Origin: JANLTX01 sp049840835
GTDB lineage: Bacteria; Armatimonadota; Armatimonadia; Armatimonadales; Armatimonadaceae
Length of the DNA stretch: 64,000 nt
NCBI GenBank assembly: GCA_049840835.1
Contig: JASGJG010000024.1
Location: 146,132-210,131, forward strand
Direction: 5' to 3'
Part shown: piece after piece, positions 1 to 6,921 of the stretch
How positions within the stretch are numbered: the first letter of the stretch is position 1
Layout of the letters: every line of letters begins with the position of its first letter
The notes under the pieces: model-generated
The model's database searches: none
What the model was told of the DNA's origin: nothing
The model's input: only the letters and a program-made list of their open reading frames with translations
Program-made: the position numbers and the translations under genes

Positions 1-198
1 CCCCGCGCCACATTCGATGGCAAGGACACCCAGCTAGATGCCGCAATACAGCACCTGCTCAAAGAGATAGAAAAGAATCCCCTGCCGCCGCTGAAGGTAC
101 CGCCCTACCCGGATAAGTCCTTCCCCAAGAAAAAGGGAGCCCTACCTATCGCTAATGGTACGGGCACACCAGCGCGCGTACTTTCTCCTCGCCCATAG
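1..198 (+). CDS. C-terminal fragment, probable tricorn-like S41 peptidase (partial)
   Basis: The reading frame is open from the first base of the window to a TAG at 196-198, so only about 65 C-terminal residues are visible. The stretch with TQLDAAIQHLLKEIEKNP followed by a PPLKVPPYPDKS proline-rich end resembles the extreme C-terminus of tricorn-type S41 peptidases, which close with a helix and a PPYPDxS motif; this is recall of the family, not a search. The peptidase core lies outside the window. The frame runs 47 bases into the 3' end of the convergent epimerase gene. If the homology is wrong, this is simply an unidentified gene end. Confidence 0.5.
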   Translation, partial: PRATFDGKDTQLDAAIQHLLKEIEKNPLPPLKVPPYPDKSFPKKKGALPIANGTGTPARVLSPRP

Positions 199-1018
199 TC
201 TCGTCTAGGCGGCGTAGCTCGTCTACAAACGTCCCAAAGTGGCGCTTTGGCTCCCAGCCAAGCGCCACAGGGATTTCCTCCGCGTTGGTACGATGCGGCT
301 TGCCAGAGATGCCCAGCCCATACTTCTCTAGAAGCGCCCTACTGCCGGGGAAAATGCCCTCACAAGTGCCAAGTGGGTCTGCCGCCCAACCTTCCAATTG
401 CGCCTCTGTGTACACATTCGGGCGCACAGCATTAACAGGGAAACTCTTCTCGCCCGTGTAGCTCAGCGCTACCTCTATACAGTCCAGCACATCTTCCCTA
501 TCCACTCCTCCATAGAGCAGGCGAGCGCCGTAATGCAGAAAGTCTCTATACGGCGTGAAATCAGCGGGACGAATGGCTACATACCGAATGCCATGACGCT
601 GGCGGTTGTACTCACAAAGCTCCTCACCCACTCGCTTTGTAAAGCCGTACTTATCATAGTGCCCATGCCACGCCTGAGAGCTGAGGAAAACCACGTTCTT
701 AATACCCGCACTCTGTGCCGCCTGGAACATCCAGAATGTGCCATCTACATTCAGTCGCCAGAAGTCTGCTTCCGTCTTGGAGTTCCAATGAATCCCATGC
801 CAGGCAGGTAGGTGCAGAATCGCATCGCAGCCCATAGCTGCACGCTCCAATCCGACTCCAATCTGGACATCAGCTTGCACGAACGCATGCCCGGCATATG
901 GCTCCGCCTCCGGCAGTTTGTTTACATCCGAGAGCACCAGCGTATGCCCCGCAGCCGCCAATCGCGGCACGATACCGTGCCCTACATTGCCCCCTGCACC
1001 GGTCACCAGAATCTTCAT
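152..1018 (-). CDS. NAD(P)-dependent epimerase/dehydratase (extended SDR family)
   Basis: About 288 residues, the usual size for extended SDR sugar epimerases. The N-terminus MKILVTGAGGNVGHGI carries the GxxGxxG dinucleotide-binding loop, and YGFTK near residue 140 supplies the YxxxK catalytic pair, preceded by the SSQAWHG segment where the catalytic Ser/Thr sits. The ATG at 1018 is chosen because it starts directly at the Rossmann strand; the frame is open 15 codons further upstream without family likeness. The substrate is probably a nucleotide sugar or sugar acid, given the mannonate dehydratase and PhyH genes nearby, but is not shown. It diverges from the PhyH gene, so both promoters must lie in the short gap at 1019-1056. 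Confidence 0.8.
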   Translation of the reverse strand: MKILVTGAGGNVGHGIVPRLAAAGHTLVLSDVNKLPEAEPYAGHAFVQADVQIGVGLERAAMGCDAILHLPAWHGIHWNSKTEADFWRLNVDGTFWMFQAAQSAGIKNVVFLSSQAWHGHYDKYGFTKRVGEELCEYNRQRHGIRYVAIRPADFTPYRDFLHYGARLLYGGVDREDVLDCIEVALSYTGEKSFPVNAVRPNVYTEAQLEGWAADPLGTCEGIFPGSRALLEKYGLGISGKPHRTNAEEIPVALGWEPKRHFGTFVDELRRLDETMGEEKVRALVCPYH

Positions 1019-1056
1019 AGCGGAGGAATTGTACCTACAACGCAGAACTTTTGAGC

Positions 1057-1878
1057 ATGACACCCCAGCTTCTCACTGCTGAGCAAAAAAGTAACTTCGA
1101 CCGCGACGGGTTCTTGATTCTCCGTGATGTGGTGCCACCGGAGCTGGTCGCCCGCTTAGATGGCGCCTCCGAGCGACTCTACTCCGAGGGTGTAGGTAGA
1201 GAGGGGCTCTCGGAGCGGCGACACTGGCAACTTCGGAACTGCCTGCCCGCCGACCCCGCGTTTCTAGAGCTAGCGAGTCACCCCAATATCCTGCCGGTAG
1301 CCGCTGGGATTCTAGGTTGGGACATTCACCTGGTTACCAGCCACTTGATCGTGCGCCCCCCTACGCCGGATGCGGACGCAAATTTCAAAGGTGAAGGCTG
1401 GCACCGAGATGGCGGGCAGTCCAGCTGGGAGATGGCCGAGCCGCACCCGCGCATCTTGCTGAAGATAGCCTTCTTCCTCTCGGATCAAAGTTCACCGGGA
1501 CGAGGCAATACGCAGGTACTGCCGGGCAGTAACCGCCTGGTAGGTCCGCCCGCGCAGGGCAAGACCGAGCCGCACCCTTATGGCGCCATGGAAATCTGTG
1601 GCAAGCCGGGCGATGCCTTCGTGTTCGAGCAGCGCACCTGGCACGCGGTGGGGCCAAATCACTCGGACATCACCCGCAAGACGCTGTTTCTGGGCTACGG
1701 TTTCCGATGGGTCTATCCCATGGACTACCACCCCATGAAGGACTACACCGAGCTCTACGAGGCCGCAACCCCGATTCAGCGGCAGCTCATGGGCGAGACC
1801 AAAACCGTAACTGGTGTCTACCTGCCCACCGATGACGATGTACCGCTGCGCAAAACCTGGAAAGAGTGGTACGGATAG
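1057..1878 (+). CDS. Phytanoyl-CoA dioxygenase (PhyH) family protein
   Basis: Fe(II)/2-oxoglutarate oxygenase of about 273 residues. The N-terminus FDRDGFLILRDVVPPELV is typical of PhyH proteins. GWHRDGG near residue 116 gives the HxD iron ligands, and WHAVGPNHSDITRKTL near residue 196 gives the distal His followed by the Arg that binds 2-oxoglutarate. I chose ATG 1057; a TTG two codons upstream is an alternative. Bacterial members hydroxylate varied small molecules and the substrate cannot be read from sequence. A second, distinct PhyH protein lies at 40318-41100. It is divergent to the epimerase and convergent to the GNAT gene, whose stop is only 10 bases away. Confidence 0.85.
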   Translation: MTPQLLTAEQKSNFDRDGFLILRDVVPPELVARLDGASERLYSEGVGREGLSERRHWQLRNCLPADPAFLELASHPNILPVAAGILGWDIHLVTSHLIVRPPTPDADANFKGEGWHRDGGQSSWEMAEPHPRILLKIAFFLSDQSSPGRGNTQVLPGSNRLVGPPAQGKTEPHPYGAMEICGKPGDAFVFEQRTWHAVGPNHSDITRKTLFLGYGFRWVYPMDYHPMKDYTELYEAATPIQRQLMGETKTVTGVYLPTDDDVPLRKTWKEWYG

Positions 1879-1887
1879 CGAATCTGG

Positions 1888-2808
1888 CTATTCTTTTTTC
1901 CGCAGTTTGAAGCTCCAAAGCAGGTCGTTTGGCTCGTAGCCTTCTGCGCGGTAGAGAGAGTGAGCATAGAAGTTGTTGGTATTGCAGCGCAGATCGCTAC
2001 TGCGTGCACCTAGCTCTTGGGCGCGTATCAGCGTTTCGCGGAGTAAGAGCTTTCCCAGTCCCTTGCCTCTATGCGGGTCGTTCGTGCCAAGCCAGAAGAG
2101 ATGCACATGGGCATTACCTGCGCCACGTACGTATTTCCCCCCAAAGTGCCACATGGATTCTGCGGCCCGGTCCTCGCCGATAAAGACATGGTAGCCACCT
2201 TCGGTAGCATCGCGTTCCCCGATTCGTGTTACCCAGTCATAGCGTAGCTCCGCACCAGGCGGCAAGGGTAGACGTGGCGGCAGTGGTCGGTCCAGCGAAA
2301 GGTACATGGCTAGTGTGGGCCAGCCCAGGGTCTCGAATCCTTCCTGGTGTAGTGCCCGCCCCACCCAGGGCCAGGCATTGGAGAGCGCGTTTATTCCACA
2401 GTTATGAAAGAGCGGGCCATAGGCGGAGAGCGCCTGAAAGTCTGAGCACTCACGTCTTTGGGATTCTTCCACTGCTGCTCGCACGAGCAGGCGCAGAGCC
2501 TCAGAATCTTCTGGAGCGGAGAACAGAAACCGAATCAATCCGGTGCCCGCCTTGAAGTTCCGATACCGAGCATCCTGCTCCAGAAAGGACGCATGGAGAA
2601 ATGCTACAGGCTCCCCAGCACGCTCCGCTACCAGAGGAAACTCAGCCTCCTGACTCCAATTCTCGTCTTCCTGGTAGCGTGTGGTAATCAGTTCTTGCGT
2701 GAACTGCTCCACACTTATGGGTAGCTGGTGCGGCATAAGGCCAAGCAGCTTTCTATACAGGGCGTGGAGCGGTTCTAAATCGGAGGGCCGAAGCGGGCGT
2801 ATCTGCAT
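1888..2808 (-). CDS. GNAT family N-acetyltransferase, two-domain
   Basis: About 306 residues starting MQIRPLRPSDLEPLHALY, a classic GNAT first strand and helix. The acetyl-CoA binding motif A is in the C-terminal half as NDPHRGKGLGKLLL (R-x-x-G-x-G), followed by the NFYAHSLYRAEGYEP strand-helix that ends most GNAT folds. The length and the second GNAT-like start near the N-terminus suggest a tandem arrangement with only the C-terminal copy retaining motif A. A GTG at 2835 would overlap the upstream VIT gene by 7 bases; I prefer the ATG at 2808 because it opens directly on the GNAT strand. Cotranscription with the VIT gene is likely. The acceptor substrate is unknown. Confidence 0.78.
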   Translation of the reverse strand: MQIRPLRPSDLEPLHALYRKLLGLMPHQLPISVEQFTQELITTRYQEDENWSQEAEFPLVAERAGEPVAFLHASFLEQDARYRNFKAGTGLIRFLFSAPEDSEALRLLVRAAVEESQRRECSDFQALSAYGPLFHNCGINALSNAWPWVGRALHQEGFETLGWPTLAMYLSLDRPLPPRLPLPPGAELRYDWVTRIGERDATEGGYHVFIGEDRAAESMWHFGGKYVRGAGNAHVHLFWLGTNDPHRGKGLGKLLLRETLIRAQELGARSSDLRCNTNNFYAHSLYRAEGYEPNDLLWSFKLRKKE

Positions 2809-2828
2809 CGGCCCTTTATCGCGTGAGG

Positions 2829-5120
2829 TTACCACCTGCTAAAGCGTCGTATGCCCAGGAATAGAGGGATTGTCAGCAGGAGCAGCGCCAGACTCCCCGG
2901 CTCGGGGGCGATGGTAGCAACCTGCGGATTCGGGTCGTCTTTAGGCGCTTTGTTCGGGTCCAGCCCGTGCCGCTCGTACTGCTCCTTGTTTTCCAGCACC
3001 ACAGCTCCTGAGATGGGGGTTACCAGCCTTCGACTAGCAGCGTAGCGAGCCAGTGCAGGCGCTCTATCGCCACCGTACCAGCCGGAGAGTGTCCTGCTCC
3101 AGGCGTGAAGCTTACCCAAGCTGGTGGCTCGCTCATCGGAATCGGTCTGGGTGAAGCCATGGGCTGCGGGCCAGCGCCCACCGAGCGGGGTGATATTCGC
3201 CGGACCGGAATCTGCGGCACTAGCAGTAGCCACAATACTTTCCGGCGTACTATCGTCCTTTACCCAGATGTTTTTGTAGGCCGCTGTGCCGTCCATCACA
3301 GGATCGGGTCCGGGTGTTGTCAGCACACCCAATAGGCGAACGCCCTGGTTCTCCGTAATCGCCAGGTATAGGTCATGCAGGTCAGTAGCCTCGGCAGGCA
3401 TAGGTCCATGAATCCAGAGGATCGCCGAGCGCTGCTTGGCGGACTGCTTTACCAGAGTCGCCAGCGCAGGAACTGCATCTACTCCCCCTGTAAATCGCCA
3501 GTCTAGCGCCTCATCCAGCGAGTTTGTCTCCACAGGCTGCGGCAGTCGGGTATCAGCGTAGTGCACGTTTGACCCGGCAGGCAGAACTTTCTCTATGGCA
3601 GCCAGCCAATCCCGATGCCCGCGCACCCAGCTCCCCACCTGCTTCGATGTATCAATAGCAATGGTGAGATCTATGGGCGCCTCCTTCTTACGAGAGGAGC
3701 CGGGCGAGAAAGGAGTAAGGGATACCGGGGCAGGATGGAGCATCTGCTCCTCTGTGAACGCGAGGGCACGCTCAGTCCCGTCTCCCTGTACAGAAACCCG
3801 ATGACGAAGTGAGTTCGGCTGTGTGAAGTTGGTATCGGTTAGCGCGGGCAGTGCCAGGCGATTCTCTCCGAAAAACTGTGTGATCTCCAGTTGAATCTGC
3901 ATCTCCCCTTTGGGCGGCACAGGGAAACACTGTACTAAAGCGCGGCGTGGGTCGGTCTGGGTAACCAGTAGCGGGTCGCGCCTCTGTACCTTGACTACTT
4001 CCTCATAGGCCGCGCGCACCTGCGCCTTGCCACCAAACGCGGCAGGACGTTTCTCGCCTTTGATCCAGAGCCAGGCACCAGAGATAACGGCGTTCTCTGG
4101 CAGGCGCACGGTCGCGCGAGCTTCCTGCCCTTCCGCACTGGAGTTCGCAAATGTCAGTGTCCAGAGGAATTGCGCTGTGCGTGTGGCGGGCTCCACTTTC
4201 GTTTCCAGCGTGGAGGCGGATAGGGTAACGCCCTCTACCTTGGAGCCAACTTTCTCGCCGCCCTGCTCCTCTATCTTGAGAAAATCATTGTTGTTGAGCA
4301 ATCCCATCTGTGCAGGCGGCACCGGCGCTTCTGTATAGGGTTGCCCCGTCAGCAGGAAGTAGGCACGGCGGGCAGCATCGGTGTCCTCACTGGGATGGTC
4401 AATCAGAAAGATTCCACCACCACGCGCCAGGACGGCAGAGAACGTAGGGCGGCGCTTGTAGGAGAGCATTCGCAGATCGTACTCCCCGCCAATAGCCCGT
4501 AATATCATCAGCGACTTCTCGCGCGATTCTGGGCCGGTATGGAGCGCTCTGTTTAAGTGATACCCAAGCAGAAGTGGCCGAAATCCCCAGAGACAGACAG
4601 CGATAAACACGGTCCACCACAGCGGTTTCCGCAAGCCCGGCATAGGCACTTTGCGAAGTGCAACATGCTGGCATAGCAGCACAATGGACGCTATCAGAGG
4701 GGTCAGAACCAGGCACAGGAATGCGAAAATAACCGTGGCCATTCCCAACTCACTACCAAAGTTTCGCCCAGACATAGAGCTAAAGAGAAGGTAGGGAATA
4801 AAGGGCAGTGCAATCCCTGCGAAGATATAGGCAGGCCAGATAGTTATGAAAAGCATGAGCCAGAACACCCATGCGGCCCCGTTCATACACCGGGCGATAC
4901 GCATGGCGGGTAGACTCTCTACTCTCAGCGCCCACTCGGAGAGCAATGGCGCCGCAATCAGCATCAGAAGCCCCATGACAGCCCAGGGGTCTCCTGGTAC
5001 ATCGCAGAGCATGCTAGCCAGCGGATGCCAGATGGCTTCGGTGATAGCCGCCAACAACATCCCTACCGATGCGATAATCGCCCAGCGTTTTCGGGTTCCA
5101 AATAGCTTCCGCCAGAACAT
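2829..5120 (-). CDS. VIT-domain membrane protein with PEP-CTERM-like C-terminus
   Basis: 763 residues. The N-terminal third has about six hydrophobic segments. The centre (about residues 295-420) is a VIT domain, recognisable from the strand pattern and AAYEEVVKVQRRDPLLV. It is followed by a von Willebrand A-like region starting LTIAIDTSKQVGSW, in which the metal-site DxSxS is reduced to DTSKQ. The C-terminus PEPGSLALLLLTIPLFLG followed by RR matches the PEP-CTERM layout (PEP, hydrophobic helix, basic end) used by exosortases. VIT proteins associated with exosortases are known (MSEP-CTERM and XrtN families); assignment to one of these is inference. No exosortase is in the window. It is divergent from uxuA. 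Confidence 0.75.
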   Translation of the reverse strand: MFWRKLFGTRKRWAIIASVGMLLAAITEAIWHPLASMLCDVPGDPWAVMGLLMLIAAPLLSEWALRVESLPAMRIARCMNGAAWVFWLMLFITIWPAYIFAGIALPFIPYLLFSSMSGRNFGSELGMATVIFAFLCLVLTPLIASIVLLCQHVALRKVPMPGLRKPLWWTVFIAVCLWGFRPLLLGYHLNRALHTGPESREKSLMILRAIGGEYDLRMLSYKRRPTFSAVLARGGGIFLIDHPSEDTDAARRAYFLLTGQPYTEAPVPPAQMGLLNNNDFLKIEEQGGEKVGSKVEGVTLSASTLETKVEPATRTAQFLWTLTFANSSAEGQEARATVRLPENAVISGAWLWIKGEKRPAAFGGKAQVRAAYEEVVKVQRRDPLLVTQTDPRRALVQCFPVPPKGEMQIQLEITQFFGENRLALPALTDTNFTQPNSLRHRVSVQGDGTERALAFTEEQMLHPAPVSLTPFSPGSSRKKEAPIDLTIAIDTSKQVGSWVRGHRDWLAAIEKVLPAGSNVHYADTRLPQPVETNSLDEALDWRFTGGVDAVPALATLVKQSAKQRSAILWIHGPMPAEATDLHDLYLAITENQGVRLLGVLTTPGPDPVMDGTAAYKNIWVKDDSTPESIVATASAADSGPANITPLGGRWPAAHGFTQTDSDERATSLGKLHAWSRTLSGWYGGDRAPALARYAASRRLVTPISGAVVLENKEQYERHGLDPNKAPKDDPNPQVATIAPEPGSLALLLLTIPLFLGIRRFSRW

Positions 5121-5134
5121 AGCCTGAATTCCTC

Positions 5135-5157
5135 AAAGCGCTTTGTACCACAAAGCG
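5135..5157. promoter_or_regulatory. Possible LacI-type operator in the VIT/uxuA divergent promoter region
   Basis: A perfect 10-bp palindrome AAAGCGCTTT sits at 5135-5144, and an overlapping 8-bp inverted repeat CGCTTTGT/ACAAAGCG with a 3-bp spacer covers 5139-5157. LacI/GalR-family operators commonly have a central CG flanked by A and T runs, and sugar-acid genes such as uxuA are often under such regulators. No LacI regulator gene is in the window, so the binding protein is unassigned. Confidence 0.35.
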
Positions 5158-5273
5158 GATTCTTTCGTCAACCTGTCATTGCTGCCCGGCCCTAAAAGGA
5201 TCGGTCTATGATGCTCTGTTGTTATCTTCGGCAGATAGAGGGAAATTTAGGTAGGTGGCGTACATAGAAGACA

Positions 5274-6320
5274 ATGATTTCTGCTTTTCGTTGGTACGGC
5301 CCTGAGGACCGTGTACCGCTTGCCTGGCTACGCCAGATGACCCCACGCCCGTTAGTTGTCACCCATCTACCCGATGTATTGCCTGGCGACGAATGGACTG
5401 TGGAGCGTTTGAAAGTCCTGAAGAACCAGCTCGATGCTCATGAGTTATCCCTTGGGCCTATCGAGAGTGTGTTCTGGACCGATGCCATGAAGACCGCCCG
5501 TCCCGGCAGAGACGAGCATATCGAGAACTTCATCAAGACCCTGCATAACCTGCGCATGGTCTTTCCAGACCAGGACCCACTCGTGGTGACCTATAACATC
5601 ATGGCGCTGGACTGGAGCCGCACACATCTTGCCTGGGAGCATCCCAATGGCGCACGCGGTCTGGCGTTCGATAACGCTGCCTGGGAAAACCTGGATCTCT
5701 CCAACGGTTTGTTCCTACCGGGCTGGGGCAAGCCCATCTCCAAAGCAGAGTTCGATGCCCTGCAAGAGTCTTACGCAACCCTCGGCACGGATGGCGCGTG
5801 GGATGCGGTGGGCTATGTACTGAAAGCCCTGGTGCCCGAAGCGGAGAAGCTGAATATCCGACTGGCGGCCCACCCCAACGACCCACCGTGGTCTACCCTG
5901 GGCCTTCCCGCCCTGCTCACCGATGCAGCTGCTATCCGCCGCCTACTTGCCCTGGCCCCGTCGCCATCCAACGGCCTGTGTTTCTGCACGGGCAGCTACG
6001 GTGCACTCCCCGAAAACGATGTGAACGCAATGCTGCACGAGTTCAAGGAGTCGGTGGTGTGGTGTCATCTGCGGGTGACCAAGACAACGAACACCAAGCA
6101 GTTCCACGAAGCGGACCATGCCGTCACCGATGGCGACATCGACCTGTTTGAAGTCCTGCGCACCCTGAAAGACATCGGCTTCACCGGAATCTTCCGCTCT
6201 GACCATGGGCTGGACTTGCTCCACGAAACGGAGCTAGAGATGCGTGGCTACCCGGCGATTGACCGATATGTGGCCAACAAGATGATCTGGGCGTATTCGA
6301 AGGGGTTGCGGGAGGGATAA
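5274..6320 (+). CDS. uxuA: Mannonate dehydratase
   Basis: 348 residues, typical UxuA length. It dehydrates D-mannonate to 2-keto-3-deoxygluconate in hexuronate (glucuronate) catabolism in the cytosol. Family marks visible are KNQLDAHELSLGPIESVFW near the N-terminus, the metal-site region LAAHPNDPPW near residue 200, NGLCFCTGSYG near residue 240, FHEADH near residue 283, and the terminal DHG. The start at ATG 5274 gives MISAFRWYGPEDRVPL, matching the family start. Upstream is weakly Shine-Dalgarno-like (AGAAG). It stands alone; no uxaC or kdgK is nearby in the window. Confidence 0.9.
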   Translation: MISAFRWYGPEDRVPLAWLRQMTPRPLVVTHLPDVLPGDEWTVERLKVLKNQLDAHELSLGPIESVFWTDAMKTARPGRDEHIENFIKTLHNLRMVFPDQDPLVVTYNIMALDWSRTHLAWEHPNGARGLAFDNAAWENLDLSNGLFLPGWGKPISKAEFDALQESYATLGTDGAWDAVGYVLKALVPEAEKLNIRLAAHPNDPPWSTLGLPALLTDAAAIRRLLALAPSPSNGLCFCTGSYGALPENDVNAMLHEFKESVVWCHLRVTKTTNTKQFHEADHAVTDGDIDLFEVLRTLKDIGFTGIFRSDHGLDLLHETELEMRGYPAIDRYVANKMIWAYSKGLREG

Positions 6321-6352
6321 ACCCGAAGCGCCCATACGCCGCCAAGCACAAT

Positions 6353-6534
6353 GCCCCCTATCCCCCAGTAATGGGGGCACCAGATAAAGTGTCTTCGTTT
6401 GAGCCGCTTCGCGGCGATAGCTGCCGCTAATGGCAGGTTTTTCACTAGCAATGCCAACACCGCCTTTGGCGGCTAAAAACATGCCCGTAGGGCATAACTA
6501 AATCTGGGTGCCCCCATTACTGGGGGATGGGGGC
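6353..6534. repeat. Hairpin-rich inverted-repeat element (REP/MITE-like)
   Basis: The left arm 6353-6385 and right arm 6502-6534 are near-perfect inverted copies about 33 bp long, and each arm is itself nearly palindromic around CCCCCAGTAATGGGGG. The 116-bp interior holds further small hairpins: GCCGCTTCGCGGC, CTGCCGCTAATGGCAG, CCGCCTTTGGCGG and ATGCCCGTAGGGCAT. No reading frame is convincing. It lies between uxuA and the kdp leader. A second element built the same way but with different sequence is at 16987-17155. It could also act as a terminator for uxuA. Confidence 0.6.
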
Positions 6535-6586
6535 TTGCGCTTTCTAAAAACAGCGATAGAGTAACTGTGAAAATCGAATAGTTCTT

Positions 6587-6704
6587 GCAACGAAGGTTGC
6601 CGATCGAAGGGGTGCCCGTAAAGCATCCAGTCAAAACGGAGGCCGGAGTGCATATCGTTGAGCTTGTTAACAAGTTCCGATGTGTTCTCTGGCCTCCGTT
6701 TTTT
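6587..6704 (+). promoter_or_regulatory. Structured kdp 5' leader with nested terminator-type hairpin
   Basis: The arms AAAACGGAGGCCGGAG (6633-6648) and CTCTGGCCTCCGTTTT (6687-6702) can pair over 16 bp with one G-U, and the right arm runs into six T at 6699-6704, so the hairpin can end transcription. Its 38-base loop holds a second hairpin at 6654-6681 with core GAGCTTG/CAAGTTC. Just upstream, GCAAC-GAAG-GTTGC (6587-6600) is a small stem. The element ends about 20 bases before the first ORF of the kdp operon, consistent with attenuation. I could not match it to the ydaO (c-di-AMP) consensus. Confidence 0.55.
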
Positions 6705-6725
6705 GTTTTGAGGTGAATGTAAACC

Positions 6726-6821
6726 ATGTCTGATGTGCTGTTTGTACTGGCGACGATAGCGTTCTTTGCTATCAGCATCGCCTATGTCCGGGGCTGTGCC
6801 CGCCTGACCGGAGTGAGTTGA
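6726..6821 (+). CDS. 31-residue membrane peptide preceding kdpF
   Basis: The small frame reads MSDVLFVLATIAFFAISIAY then VRGCARLTGVS: one transmembrane helix followed by a short basic, Cys-containing tail. Similar tiny proteins (FFALS..YVRGCERL pattern) are commonly seen directly ahead of kdpF in other phyla; this is recalled, not searched. It has an upstream AGGTGA and is followed after 10 bases by kdpF, so it is probably translated as the first gene of the kdp operon. Its function is unknown; it may be an accessory helix of the pump. Confidence 0.6.
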   Translation: MSDVLFVLATIAFFAISIAYVRGCARLTGVS

Positions 6822-6831
6822 GGGTAGGACC

Positions 6832-6921
6832 ATGCTTCTGGACTATGTGCTGACTGGTGGGGTTGCGGCGCTCCTGCTGGTCTATCTGCTCTATGCGCTA
6901 TTGAAACCGGAGAAGTTCTGA
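6832..6921 (+). CDS. kdpF: Potassium-transporting ATPase subunit KdpF
   Basis: 29 residues beginning MLLDYVLTGGVAALLLVYLL and ending YALLKPEKF, the standard KdpF form: one membrane helix closing with a KPE(K/R)F motif. KdpF stabilises the KdpABC complex in the inner membrane. Its TGA shares one base with the kdpA ATG (TGATG at 6919-6923), indicating translational coupling. It is too short for ordinary ORF calling but unmistakable in context. Confidence 0.9.
   Translation: MLLDYVLTGGVAALLLVYLLYALLKPEKF

Noticed and set aside
6541..6725. kdp leader as a ydaO-type c-di-AMP riboswitch
   Set aside because: The conserved ydaO blocks (GGGGAACCCA-type and GAAUCCG-CAGCUAAC-type) are not found; only general structure supports it.
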